The translations under genes were made by a program, and so were the position numbers. A stretch of 64,000 nt of DNA from Paludibaculum fermentans (GTDB taxonomy: Bacteria; Acidobacteriota; Terriglobia; Bryobacterales; Bryobacteraceae): positions 4,650,001 through 4,714,000 of the forward strand of contig NZ_CP063849.1 of the NCBI RefSeq assembly GCF_015277775.1, written 5' to 3'. A model generated the notes under the pieces. The model worked only from the letters and a program-made list of their open reading frames with translations. It was not told where the DNA came from and made no database searches. Positions 8,535-17,571 of the stretch are shown here, piece after piece. Position 1 is the first letter of the stretch. Every line of letters starts with the position of its first letter.

Positions 8535-9518
8535 TCAGGTGGCGGGTTGTTCGGCGGCAGCGCCCCGTCGTTCGCGCCGGTAGCGGGCCGGCGGCAAGCC
8601 GAACTCCCGTTTGAACGCACGATTGAAGGCGGCCTCCGATTCGTACCCAACCTCGGACGCGATTTCCGCCACGCCCTTCGGCGTGCGCTCCAGCGAGCGA
8701 GCCGCCAGTTGCAGGCGCCAGCGGGTGAGGTAGGTCATGGGCGGTTCGGAGAGATAGCGCGTGAAGCGCTCGACCAGGGCGGAGCGGGAGATGCCCACTT
8801 CGCGGGCGAGATCGGCGAGGGTCCAGGGATGATGGGCCCGGCGGTGCATGAGACCGAGGCTGCGGCCGACCACAGGGTCGCGAGCGCCGGAGAGCCAGCC
8901 CGTCTGCTCCTGCGGCAGGCTGGCAATGTAGCGGCGCAGGATGTCGACAAACAGTGCCTCTGAGAGCTTGGCCAGCATCGCTTCGCTGCCCACCCGGCCG
9001 GAGGATGCTTCCTCGACAAGCTGCAGGATGGAGTTTTCAAGCCATTGCCCGGAGGCGCCGGTGCGGACATTCACTTTCAGGATCGGCGGGAGGCTACTGA
9101 GGATGGGGCGGCTGAGTTGCGGGTCGCAGCCCATGAAGCCGCAGACAAGCCGGGTGCGTGAGCCGCCTCCGCCGGCCTGCAGCCGGGTGAGGTCGCGCGC
9201 CTGCACTTTGCGCTGAACCTCGGCGGTTTCGCGGGTCTCGAAGGATTCCGGCTCACTGGTAAGGACGTGAGGGTGGCCGTGGGGGAAGACCACGACATCG
9301 CCGGGCACGAGGGGGAGAGTGGAGCCGTCCATGTGGGCAAACGCTCCACCTTCCAGGACAAGGTGGTAGATGACGAGATGCGGGGATCCCGGCGACAGCA
9401 TGGCCGTGAGGTGCTGGGAGGCCGGAGTGTTGACGCCCCAGGGCGCGGAGAACTCCGCATTGAAATAGAATGCGCCGTTCAGCTTGACCCCGCTCAGGAT
9501 ATCCGAAAAAGCGTCCAT
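8535..9518 (-). CDS. AraC-family regulator with N-terminal cupin domain
   Basis: The 327-residue protein has an N-terminal cupin-type sensor domain (about 1-190; LVLEGGAFAHMDG, PGDVVVFPHGHPH) and a C-terminal double helix-turn-helix of the AraC type (about 215-315; TLADLAREVGISRSALVERF and VAEIASEVGYESEAAFNRAF). This architecture is common in regulators that sit next to SDR or oxidoreductase genes. GAGGGG lies seven bases before the ATG. It is upstream of the SDR gene on the same strand with a 104-base gap that contains a separate promoter, so the two may be co-regulated or read through. The ligand is unknown. Confidence 0.9.
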   Translation of the reverse strand: MDAFSDILSGVKLNGAFYFNAEFSAPWGVNTPASQHLTAMLSPGSPHLVIYHLVLEGGAFAHMDGSTLPLVPGDVVVFPHGHPHVLTSEPESFETRETAEVQRKVQARDLTRLQAGGGGSRTRLVCGFMGCDPQLSRPILSSLPPILKVNVRTGASGQWLENSILQLVEEASSGRVGSEAMLAKLSEALFVDILRRYIASLPQEQTGWLSGARDPVVGRSLGLMHRRAHHPWTLADLAREVGISRSALVERFTRYLSEPPMTYLTRWRLQLAARSLERTPKGVAEIASEVGYESEAAFNRAFKREFGLPPARYRRERRGAAAEQPAT

Positions 9519-10062
9519 GATCCCCTCTGGACTCTCTGCAAATTTACGCGGATGACCGGCAAATCAATTAGTAGGTTGCGGATTCCCGAGCAAAAACTGG
9601 CGACGCCGGAGCATGGTTGAATCCGCCTCGGACCTGCACAATTGTATCCAGGCGCACCGAGACCGGGCAACTTTCCATATGCAGAGGTGATCAGTATCGA
9701 CTGAGGTCCGAGGCAATCGCTTTGCCTGGAAATGCCCGCGCCGGCGAGCGCATTGAATAGTCCCAACTTCCGCGAAATGGAATAAACGGGAAAGGCCACG
9801 GCTTTTCACCTGTTTCCATTTGCGGAGAGGTTCCCGCGGGGCGTGCCCCCCGGGTCCTCAAGGCGGCCTGCCGCCCATGGCCGCAGGCGCATCCGGTGGC
9901 GCCCTGGTGGGGGTTCTACCCACAACACCGTTTTCATCTCCAGAGGGCGAAGGCCCCGGACCGCGAATATGCGGCCCGCGGCCGACGCACCCCTGGCCAC
10001 CAGCAGCAGGCCCAACGTTCGGAGGAGCGTTGGCTTCATTACACACGGAGGAGAGGAGATCG
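9519..10062. other. Long intergenic region upstream of the haloperoxidase gene
   Basis: No convincing gene is seen in this 544-base gap. The left 300 bases are comparatively A/T-rich and should hold the promoters of the divergent araC-like and haloperoxidase genes. The right part (about 9834-10040) is very G/C-rich and contains a small hairpin, CCAACG / CGTTGG, around 10010-10032. GGAGGAGAGGA at about 10047-10057 is the ribosome site of the next gene. An open frame continues upstream of 10063 but has no family-like residues. Confidence 0.4.
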
Positions 10063-11439
10063 ATGTCTAGAGCAATTTGGATTCACGGTGCGCTGATGAT
10101 ACTCAGCGCGGCAACAGTCACGGTGATGGCCCAGGATGCAACGAAAGCGGGCCAGTGGAAGACCTGGGTGATCTCGTCGGGCAACGATCATGGAGTGCCC
10201 GCGCCGCCGGAGGCCGCGGAAACGCGCGGTGAACTGGACTGGCTGCGCGAGGTCTCGAAGGAATCGGACGCCCGGATTGTGGAGCAGATCCGGTTTTGGG
10301 ATTCGGGTCCGGCGTCATACCGCTGGATGGACCTGATCACGAAGCGGCAGAGCGCGGCGCAGCCTGTGGGGCGGTCGATGGTGCATGCGTATACGTATGT
10401 TTCGTTGGCCATCTACGATGCGACGGTGGCGGCGTGGAATGCGAAATACGCCTACAATCGCGCCCGGCCTTCGCACGTGGATCCGGCAATCCTTCCCAGG
10501 GTCCCCGTGCCGCAGAGCCCCTCGTACCCTTCCGACTACGCGGCCACGGCAGCGGCGGCGTCCGCGGTGCTGGCGTATCTGGTGCCCTCCGAGGCGGTCT
10601 ATTTCCAGGGCCTGGCCGAAGAGGCGGGCAAATCGCGTTTGTACGCGGGCGTGGAATACCCGTCGGACTATCTGGCCGGTTGGGAACTGGGGATGCGGGT
10701 GGCGGAACAGGTGATAGCCAAGATTCGCGCCGACGGGTCCGACATGGTGTGGTCGGGCACGGTGCCCACGGGCGCATGCCTGTGGACTGGCACGAATCCC
10801 GGCAACATCGCGGCCATGAACTGGAAGCCGCTGCTGCTCAGTTCGCCTGCTGAGTTTCGCCCTCAGCCGCCACCGGCGTGTACGTCCCCGGAAGTACAGG
10901 CGGACCTGGCGGCCGTGAAGAACTTTCCGCGCGCCTTGACCACCGCAAACCTCAACACCAACGCCCGCGCTCTCTATTGGCAGACTCCGGAGGGCGTCTT
11001 CCCCTGGGCGTTCGTCCAACTGAACCGGTGGGTTCTGGAGGACAAACTCGAGTTGAATCCGCCGGCGGCGGCGCGGGCCTACGCACTGTTGGGCGCGGTG
11101 GGGTTCGATGCGTTCATCGCCAGCCAGGACGGCAAATTCGCCTACTGGTACTTGCGCCCGGCGCAGTTGGATCCATCACTGGCTCCACTGTTCCCGGCGC
11201 CAAACTTCCCTTCTTATCCGTCGAACCATTCCACGTTCTCGACGGCGCGTTCCGAGGTGCTGGCGTATCTGTTCCCTGACCGGTCTGGCATGATCCGCGC
11301 AATGGGCAAAGAGGCGGGTGATTCCCGCATCTGGGCCGGAATCCATTTCGAGATGGACAATCAGGCCGGCGTGACACTCGGCAGGAACATCGCCCACAAA
11401 TTCATTGCCTGGGCCGAGAACGACGGTTCCCAGCAGTAA
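10063..11439 (+). CDS. Exported vanadium-dependent haloperoxidase/PAP2-like protein, internally duplicated
   Basis: The start at 10063 has a strong ribosome site and gives 458 residues with a signal peptide (about 1-23, ending TVMAQ). The fold is that of vanadium haloperoxidases and PAP2 phosphatases. The C-terminal half has the full set: Lys358, Arg365-Pro366, PSNHST with His389, and SRIWAGIH with Arg422 and His428, then Asp432. The N-terminal half repeats the pattern: Lys128, Arg135-Pro136, PSDY with Tyr159 replacing the His, and SRLYAGVE with Glu198 replacing the second His. So one half keeps the vanadate/phosphate site and the other has decayed. It likely oxidises halide with peroxide or cleaves phosphate esters. 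A methyltransferase gene follows 30 bases later. Confidence 0.87.
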   Translation: MSRAIWIHGALMILSAATVTVMAQDATKAGQWKTWVISSGNDHGVPAPPEAAETRGELDWLREVSKESDARIVEQIRFWDSGPASYRWMDLITKRQSAAQPVGRSMVHAYTYVSLAIYDATVAAWNAKYAYNRARPSHVDPAILPRVPVPQSPSYPSDYAATAAAASAVLAYLVPSEAVYFQGLAEEAGKSRLYAGVEYPSDYLAGWELGMRVAEQVIAKIRADGSDMVWSGTVPTGACLWTGTNPGNIAAMNWKPLLLSSPAEFRPQPPPACTSPEVQADLAAVKNFPRALTTANLNTNARALYWQTPEGVFPWAFVQLNRWVLEDKLELNPPAAARAYALLGAVGFDAFIASQDGKFAYWYLRPAQLDPSLAPLFPAPNFPSYPSNHSTFSTARSEVLAYLFPDRSGMIRAMGKEAGDSRIWAGIHFEMDNQAGVTLGRNIAHKFIAWAENDGSQQ

Positions 11440-11469
11440 TCGACTTCAGATCAAAAGGAAACAAACAAT

Positions 11470-12303
11470 ATGCACACTACCGCTACACAACCTCAGAACA
11501 CTCCCGAATTTGAGGCTTTGAAAGCTCGCTTGAAGACCACCTGGATGACCGGGAACTATGACGTCTTCTCGCGCTTCATGCAGAAGGGCGCGGAGGACTT
11601 CTTCAGCCGTCTGCGAGTGGCGCCCGGTTCGCGCCTGCTGGACGTCGGCTGCGGATCGGGCCAGTTGGCGCTGATCGCGGCCAGGGCCGGCGCGCAGGTG
11701 ACCGGCTGCGACATCGCGACGAACTGGCTGGAACAGGCCAGTTTGCGCGCCATGGCCGAAGACCTGGATGCCGTCTTCGAGGAGGGCGATGCCGAGGCTC
11801 TGCCATACCGCGATGGGCAGTTCGACGTCGTGGTGAGCCTCATCGGCGCCATGTTCGCGCCCAGGCCGGAGCGAGTCGCGGCCGAACTCACCCGCGTGTG
11901 CTGGCCTGGCGGGCTGATCGCGATGGCCAATTGGACGCCCGGCGGCTTCATCGGCCAGATGTTCAAGACCATTGCGCGGCACATCGCCCCGTCCGGCATG
12001 CCTTCGCCAGTCCTGTGGGGCGACGAGGCAATCGTTCACGAACGGCTGCGGGACGGCATCTCCGACGTGCAATGCGCGCGCCGCATGTATCGCTTCGAGT
12101 ATCCGTTCCCGCCCGCCCAGGTGGTGGAGTTCTTCCGGGAGAACTACGGGCCGATGACACGGGCGTTTGCTTCCCTGGACGTGGAGGGGCAGCGGATACT
12201 CCGGAATGAGCTGGTTCAACTCTGGTCGGCGCATAACAACACCAAAAGCGGTGGCACGAGTGTCGATGCTGAGTATCTGGAGGTCATTGCCACCCGAGCC
12301 TGA
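11470..12303 (+). CDS. Class I SAM-dependent methyltransferase
   Basis: The 277-residue protein has a standard Rossmann methyltransferase core: motif [13 protein letters not shown] (about residues 54-65), an acidic residue after strand 2 (GCDIATNWL), GDAEALPY, and [12 protein letters not shown] as motif IV. The C-terminal helices form a putative substrate cap. AAAAGGAA lies before the ATG. The 30-base gap after the haloperoxidase stop indicates one transcript. The closest look-alikes are small-molecule methyltransferases of the UbiE/Methyltransf_11 kind. The substrate is unknown; the pairing with a haloperoxidase could mean joint tailoring of a small molecule, which is speculative. Confidence 0.88.
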   Translation: MHTTATQPQNTPEFEALKARLKTTWMTGNYDVFSRFMQKGAEDFFSRLRVAPGSRLLDVGCGSGQLALIAARAGAQVTGCDIATNWLEQASLRAMAEDLDAVFEEGDAEALPYRDGQFDVVVSLIGAMFAPRPERVAAELTRVCWPGGLIAMANWTPGGFIGQMFKTIARHIAPSGMPSPVLWGDEAIVHERLRDGISDVQCARRMYRFEYPFPPAQVVEFFRENYGPMTRAFASLDVEGQRILRNELVQLWSAHNNTKSGGTSVDAEYLEVIATRA

Positions 12304-12311
12304 TGATCGGG

Positions 12312-12327
12312 CTGCCTGAACAGGCAG
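12312..12327 (+). terminator. Hairpin after the methyltransferase gene
   Basis: CTGCCT and AGGCAG form a perfect six-base stem with a GAAC loop, nine bases after the stop codon. No T-tract follows, so termination by this element alone is uncertain. Confidence 0.3.
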
Positions 12328-12480
12328 GGCGGGCGTTGCGGGCCCGATTGCGTGGTTCAGTCGGGGGATCCGCCTGGGCCGGCAACGGGTCCGCAACGGA
12401 GATGGAGAGCAAACGGGCGCCACCGCCGGATTTTGCAAATTCCCGCAACAGTGAGATGATTTAGGACGGTGAGCGCTGAA

Positions 12481-15400
12481 ATGCGCAGGTGGGCAAGCGG
12501 GCCGGACCCGTTGCCCCTGCGACAGCCGGGATCGCATAGCCTTGCGATTTTCCTGGCGGTGTCGAGCTTCCTGCTTCCCTCTTTTTCCGAAGTCACGGCC
12601 GCACAGACGTTGCCCAGGTCGCTGCCGGTCGCGATCTCCGCGCCGGACACACCGCCTGGCGCTTTGGCCCAGATTCGCCTCACGCTACGCGCGCCCCGCG
12701 CGATCGCCAGCGGCCATCTTGCGCTGGACCTGGATCCGGCTGTATTCGGGCCCGCCGTGGCGGCCGATGTGTTCAGCGCGAATGGGGACCAGATGGGCCT
12801 GGCCCGGTTGAACGGGCGTCACGTGGAGGTCTACTTCCGTTCGGCCATGGGCGGAATTGGGCGGATCCCCGGAATGCCCGTGCTTACGATCGTGGCTCCG
12901 GTGCTGGATGGCACCCCAACCGGTACGCGCGGCTCGATCGCGGTGAGCTTTGCCGGGAGGCCGTGGAAGGATGTCCAGGGCTATCAGTATTTGCCGCAGG
13001 CCGAGGCTGGCGAAATCAAGGTCGGGGGGCATCTGTTGATCGAGGCTGTGAGCCCAGGGGGAGGAGTGCTGCCCGCGGGTTCGAAGGTTCGGATCGACGG
13101 GCAGGGCTTCACTGCACAAACGAAAATTGAGATCGAGGGAGTAGCGGTGCGGGCCGCCTCCTTCGATGGAGTCCATGCGATGGCCGTGACGCTGGAGGCT
13201 CCGGCTGAACTGACAGGGAAACGGGTGGTTGCGCGGAATCCTGACGGGATGTGGGCGGACTTCTATCCGGCGCTCCGCGGCGTGGGCAGTCCGGCTTTTC
13301 AGGGTGCCGCATTTCAGCCCGTATTTCCTTCGCAGCCCGCGTGGGCGGCTGACGGATGGCCGATGGTGCAAAACGCATCCGCTGGGCCGATTGATGTGAC
13401 CTATCTGGCGCGCATCGGTGCAGGTCCGTATCTGCAGTACCCGACCGCGACCGGCAGGCTCGAACCGGGCGAGATCGCAGGCGGTCCGCCGGTATCCCTG
13501 GCCAATCGCGTATCGTCCTCCTCAGCCCTGTCGATCTCGGCTTCGAAACCGGTGAGGATGGTGATGTTCCGGACGCCGGGCCAGGATGAGGACGCAGCCC
13601 CGGGAGAGCTGATTCCTGTGACCGCCGGGACCATTGCCCCGGCCCTGACCGAAACCTGGACGGAGGGAAAGCCGGTTTGCTCGGAGGACATCTCTGTGGG
13701 CGCGACGGAGGATCCGGCTTGTGTGGTGTGGCTGACCGGCTCGACCCGGACCAGTTCGCTGGCTTTGAATCTGCGGGCCTCGGCCTTGTCGATTCCGGTC
13801 ACGGCATCGACGTCGACAACGGACGGAGTGCCATGGCTTTCCGTCTCGCCGGAACACGCTACCGTCTGCGGCGGCTCCTCCGATTGCCAGGGGACCACAT
13901 TCAGTGTGAGGGTGAACCCGTCGGGGCTGGCGGTGGGCGAGTATCGCGGCAGCCTCGTGTTTGCGTCCAGCAACGCGATGTGCCCGCCGCGTGTGGTGCC
14001 GCTGGTCCTGCGTGTCGCGGAGAGCATCATCTCAGTAAAGCCGGCCGGCGGCTTGTCATTCATCTCCAAAGCGGACGGCAGCGTTGCGGCTCCCATCGAA
14101 TTGAAGGTGAGCAGCACGGGGGCGCAGGCGCGGATCTCCGCCAGCATACTGAAGGAGCAGACGCACGGTGCGTGGCTGTCCATCACGCCGGAAGAGGCGA
14201 CGACCCCCGCGACGTTCACTGTCACCGCTGATGCCACCGCGCTCACCGGCGATGTCTACACATCGGTGAACTACATCCGGTTTGCGGGGCCGGCGAACAG
14301 CGTGACCAAGCTGGTGAGCCTGTATCGGCCGGTTCAGACGCCTCCTCCGGCGATCAGCACCGGCGCGGGCAACAATCCGATCCTGCTTTGGGCGCAGTCC
14401 GGCAGCCACACACCGTCCACGCGGTTTCTGAGCGGAGGGCTGTATCCCGCCGATGAGGCCACGGTCACGACCGAAGGTGGCGGCGACTGGCTCACCGCGA
14501 CGTTTACGAAAGACTCCAGCGGCGCCCCTGGTGTCCTGATTGCCGCGAACGCAGGAAACCTGCCCGCGGGCGTCTATCGAGGGAACATCACCCTGTCTTC
14601 GACAACCCACCCGGAGTACATGCCGGCCCAGGCCGCTGTGACGTTGGTGACCTGGAAGGACTCGCTGCCGTTGACGGTCTCGCCGGAGAGTCTCAGGTTG
14701 TCCATCCCGAGCGGAGGCTCCACCGGGAGCTCGTGTAGCCAGGACTACAGAGTTCGGGTCAGCAGTGATGGTCTGCCGGTCGGCTCCACCGGCATGGCCG
14801 CCACTACGGACGGCCATGCATGGCTGAAAGCAATGAAATGGTCGGAGGGGGCTGTATGCATCGTGGTGGACGCCCGGGAACTGCAGCCGGGCGAATACGA
14901 GGGCAGCATTCTGATCACCGCCACGGCGGATTCGCAGAGCTCGATTACTGTGCCGGTATCGCTGAGCGTCACCGAGGCTGCCTTGCCTGTATCGAACGGA
15001 GGTCCGCCCTTTGGATTCACGATGGTCCACGGCGCATCGCAGACCGTTCAGCCGGTTGCGCCGGGCGAGGTCATCACTGTCCGTGGTGTGAATCTAGGAC
15101 CAGCCGGCGGCACGGCTGTGGGCATCGATGTCGAGGGTAGGCAGTTGACTGAAGCGGGCGGCGCGCGGCTTTACTTTGACGGCGTGGCCGCACCGCTGCT
15201 TTTCGTGTCACCGGGGGAAGTGCAGGCGGTGGCGCCTTATGAGGTCGAGGGCCGGCTGTTTAGTGAGATTGTGGTGGAGTTCCAAGGCGCGCGCAGCCTG
15301 CTCGGCGGAGTGCCGGTCGTGACGGCAGCGCCCGGCATCTACACGGCCGATGGCTCCGGACAGGGGCAGGCGGAGGTTCTGAATGAGGACGGCTCCGGGA

Positions 15401-15717
15401 ATAGCGCTGAGAACCCGGCCGATCGAGGGACGGCTCTCTCCTTCGTGGCCACAGGGTTGGGACAGACGGCGCCCGCAGGCATGACAGGCGGGACCACCGA
15501 GGATGAGCGGAAGCGGCCGCTGCTAAGTATGGCGGTCACGCTGGGCGGAATCGAGGCAGTGGTCGTGGAGGCGAGCCCGGTGGTGGGGCAGGTGGAGGGC
15601 GTGTTTCGGGTGAAGATTCGCTTGCCGGAGGAGGTGCCGTCGGGGCCGGCTGTGCCCATGGTACTGCGAGTGGGCGGAACCTCAAGCGCCCCGGGCATAA
15701 CGATAGCGGTGAAGTAG
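12481..15717 (+). CDS. Large secreted protein with BACON/Ig-like repeats and Solibacter C-terminal domain
   Basis: About 1078 residues are encoded if ATG at 12481 is used; an in-frame GTG at 12469 is also possible. A signal peptide is seen (hydrophobic LAIFLAVSSFLLP, cleavage near VTAAQ). A cohesin-like beta domain follows (about 45-170), then an IPT/TIG-like domain, then at least three BACON-like repeats with WLSVSPE, WLSITPEE or WLTATFT motifs and GxYRGxxxF strands. The last 230 residues (from about 850, APGEVITVRGVNLGP to the end) match the Solibacter uncharacterised C-terminal domain (TIGR03437 type), which is abundant in Bryobacterales. It is probably an extracellular or surface binding protein. 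No catalytic motif is seen. Confidence 0.83.
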   Translation: MRRWASGPDPLPLRQPGSHSLAIFLAVSSFLLPSFSEVTAAQTLPRSLPVAISAPDTPPGALAQIRLTLRAPRAIASGHLALDLDPAVFGPAVAADVFSANGDQMGLARLNGRHVEVYFRSAMGGIGRIPGMPVLTIVAPVLDGTPTGTRGSIAVSFAGRPWKDVQGYQYLPQAEAGEIKVGGHLLIEAVSPGGGVLPAGSKVRIDGQGFTAQTKIEIEGVAVRAASFDGVHAMAVTLEAPAELTGKRVVARNPDGMWADFYPALRGVGSPAFQGAAFQPVFPSQPAWAADGWPMVQNASAGPIDVTYLARIGAGPYLQYPTATGRLEPGEIAGGPPVSLANRVSSSSALSISASKPVRMVMFRTPGQDEDAAPGELIPVTAGTIAPALTETWTEGKPVCSEDISVGATEDPACVVWLTGSTRTSSLALNLRASALSIPVTASTSTTDGVPWLSVSPEHATVCGGSSDCQGTTFSVRVNPSGLAVGEYRGSLVFASSNAMCPPRVVPLVLRVAESIISVKPAGGLSFISKADGSVAAPIELKVSSTGAQARISASILKEQTHGAWLSITPEEATTPATFTVTADATALTGDVYTSVNYIRFAGPANSVTKLVSLYRPVQTPPPAISTGAGNNPILLWAQSGSHTPSTRFLSGGLYPADEATVTTEGGGDWLTATFTKDSSGAPGVLIAANAGNLPAGVYRGNITLSSTTHPEYMPAQAAVTLVTWKDSLPLTVSPESLRLSIPSGGSTGSSCSQDYRVRVSSDGLPVGSTGMAATTDGHAWLKAMKWSEGAVCIVVDARELQPGEYEGSILITATADSQSSITVPVSLSVTEAALPVSNGGPPFGFTMVHGASQTVQPVAPGEVITVRGVNLGPAGGTAVGIDVEGRQLTEAGGARLYFDGVAAPLLFVSPGEVQAVAPYEVEGRLFSEIVVEFQGARSLLGGVPVVTAAPGIYTADGSGQGQAEVLNEDGSGNSAENPADRGTALSFVATGLGQTAPAGMTGGTTEDERKRPLLSMAVTLGGIEAVVVEASPVVGQVEGVFRVKIRLPEEVPSGPAVPMVLRVGGTSSAPGITIAVK

Positions 15718-15800
15718 TGGCAGTTGGCAGGGGGGCGAGACGGCGCCAGGGCAGGAGCGTTTCCCCGGCCGCGGTGTCCAAGCATAGTAGGCACGAGTGC

Positions 15801-16898
15801 ATGCGTCAGATGAATTGCCATCCGTCCAGGCGTTGGAACCGGCTCCCCTTGAGTCTTCTGTTATTGCTCTTCGCCGCGCAGCATCCGGCTTCGGCCTGTT
15901 TCTGTTTTCCCCGCCCCCTCTGCAGCGAATTGTCGGCATCAGGCGGGCAGCGGGCGATTTTCGTCGGTACCGTCTCTGAGATCTACCCGGAGGTGGAAGG
16001 CGCGAAGGATGCGGGCCTTGCCGAGGGCGGTGGAATGACGCTCCGGCAGGCAAAGACCCTGCTTCAGGAGCGCTGGCGGGGCGTTCTGTCCGCGAAGGAA
16101 ATTGTTCAGATTCAGCGCGCCCGTTCGATCAATGAATTGCTGCTTTGGAACGCCCGCATTACCCTGGCGACCCGCCGCGTGCGGTTCCGAGTGGCCGAGT
16201 GGCTGCAGGGCGGACGCGGACGCTCCTTTGAACTCTTCACTGACATATCGAGCTGCGGCTATCGGTTTGCGAGCGGCGGGACTTATCTGGTGGTCGCCAC
16301 ACTGGAAGCCGAATCGGGCCGATGGCAGACTGGGGCCTGCATGAGGAACGCTCCGGCCGATACCAGGCTGGCGCGAGAGGACTTGAAGGCTCTGCGAGCC
16401 GCGCGAGACGGGCGCCCACTGTTGCCTCGTGTTTATGGTGAGGTTCTGGATTGGCGCGAAGGCTCGGCTGGATTCAAGTCTGCATCTGGCCCGCCCCACG
16501 CGGTGTTGCGCTTGACCGGGCCGGCCTCAAGAAGCGAAACAGCCTCTGACGATCAAGGCTGGTTCAGCTTTGATGATCTCCCACGAGGCACGTACCGGCT
16601 GGAACTCCTGCGACCACCGCTAGGCGGCGGGGGCACGACCATTGACTTGAGTCGCACAGGATGTTCCGAAGCATCCGTGCTTCTGGAAAAGGGAAGCGAA
16701 CGTGGCACCTACACGGTTCTCGTCTCGCCAGCCGGTGAACAGCCACCGCCCAGTGCGATCCCATTGGAGGAACCCCAAGTGGAACTCCCGCCAAACATTC
16801 CCTTGCAACTGCCGGATGCGCTGCGGCAGGGATTGTTTGCGCCGGAGCATGACCTGCTCCACAGGGCGCCCTCGTACACACCGCCACTGCAACTCTAA
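15801..16898 (+). CDS. Secreted cysteine-containing NTR-like protein with a carboxypeptidase-regulatory-like domain
   Basis: From ATG 15801 the product has 365 residues. It starts with a signal peptide (LPLSLLLLLFAAQHPASA) followed at once by CFCFPRPLC, the type of cysteine-rich start seen in netrin/TIMP-like (NTR) domains. DISSCGYRF, GGTYLVVAT and TGACMRN at about residues 150-200 supply the other NTR-like cysteines. A transthyretin-like or carboxypeptidase-regulatory domain follows (about 215-290, DDQGWFSFDDLPRGTYRLEL). The tail is proline-rich. Function is unknown; the fold assignments are pattern-based. It follows the preceding secreted protein gene on the same strand and its stop overlaps the convergent DinB-like gene. 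Confidence 0.72.
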   Translation: MRQMNCHPSRRWNRLPLSLLLLLFAAQHPASACFCFPRPLCSELSASGGQRAIFVGTVSEIYPEVEGAKDAGLAEGGGMTLRQAKTLLQERWRGVLSAKEIVQIQRARSINELLLWNARITLATRRVRFRVAEWLQGGRGRSFELFTDISSCGYRFASGGTYLVVATLEAESGRWQTGACMRNAPADTRLAREDLKALRAARDGRPLLPRVYGEVLDWREGSAGFKSASGPPHAVLRLTGPASRSETASDDQGWFSFDDLPRGTYRLELLRPPLGGGGTTIDLSRTGCSEASVLLEKGSERGTYTVLVSPAGEQPPPSAIPLEEPQVELPPNIPLQLPDALRQGLFAPEHDLLHRAPSYTPPLQL

Positions 16899-17446
16899 CC
16901 CGTGGCCGCGTGTTCCGCAGGTATGTCCACGGGCATGTTTTCGAGGCCCGCCAGTGGATCGGGCCACGGCAACTGCATGCCGAAGGCTCGAGCATAGGCG
17001 ACGGCCTGGCCCATGTGTTCATGGGTGTGCACCAGCGCCCGCAGGAGCAGGCGGCGGCGCGTAGTCTCCTCTTCCACGAAACTCCGTGATTCCTCCAGGG
17101 TCTCGGCGCTGGCGTCTGTCATGGAAAGCTGGACGGCCTCCAGTGAGCGCCGCAGGAAATCGATGACGGCTGGCTGGCCGGTGAGGGTACGTTCCATGGC
17201 CAGATTCTTGCGGACCATGGCCAGGCGTTGTACTGGGCTGTCCGGCTCCAACTCGCCATACAACTCAAGGCTGTCGGGGGTTCGGACTCCGGAAAGGTGG
17301 AGCAGGCAGAAATTGGCAACGGCGATGTGAACCAGGACGGCGGAGAAGCTACGGGTGCCCGGAGCCGGGCAGCCGGTCAAAGTTGCTGGGCGAAAGCCGG
17401 CAAGCAGTGCCTGGCGGGAGAAAGGGAACGCATGATCAAACTCCAT
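16895..17446 (-). CDS. DinB/DfsB-family putative metal-dependent protein
   Basis: The 183-residue protein looks like a four-helix DinB-superfamily protein: an early FSAVLVHIAVANF helix and a late ALVHTHEHMGQAVAYAR helix supply histidines at the places where the family binds a metal. Family members include thiol-dependent transferases and DNA-damage-inducible proteins of unclear role. The gene stands alone. Its stop codon overlaps that of the convergent secreted-protein gene by two bases. The start at 17446 has no strong ribosome site, so it may be slightly different. Confidence 0.75.
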   Translation of the reverse strand: MEFDHAFPFSRQALLAGFRPATLTGCPAPGTRSFSAVLVHIAVANFCLLHLSGVRTPDSLELYGELEPDSPVQRLAMVRKNLAMERTLTGQPAVIDFLRRSLEAVQLSMTDASAETLEESRSFVEEETTRRRLLLRALVHTHEHMGQAVAYARAFGMQLPWPDPLAGLENMPVDIPAEHAATG

Positions 17447-17571
17447 TATCTTCTGCGCAAGGCGATGGGCAAAAGCTTACGTGGCGCAGTGCGGCCGAGA
17501 TCATAGGCGTGAGGCCCGGACACTGCGGCGCACCTGGATGAATTTTGTCGAACGGGCGAACCAAAGTGCGT

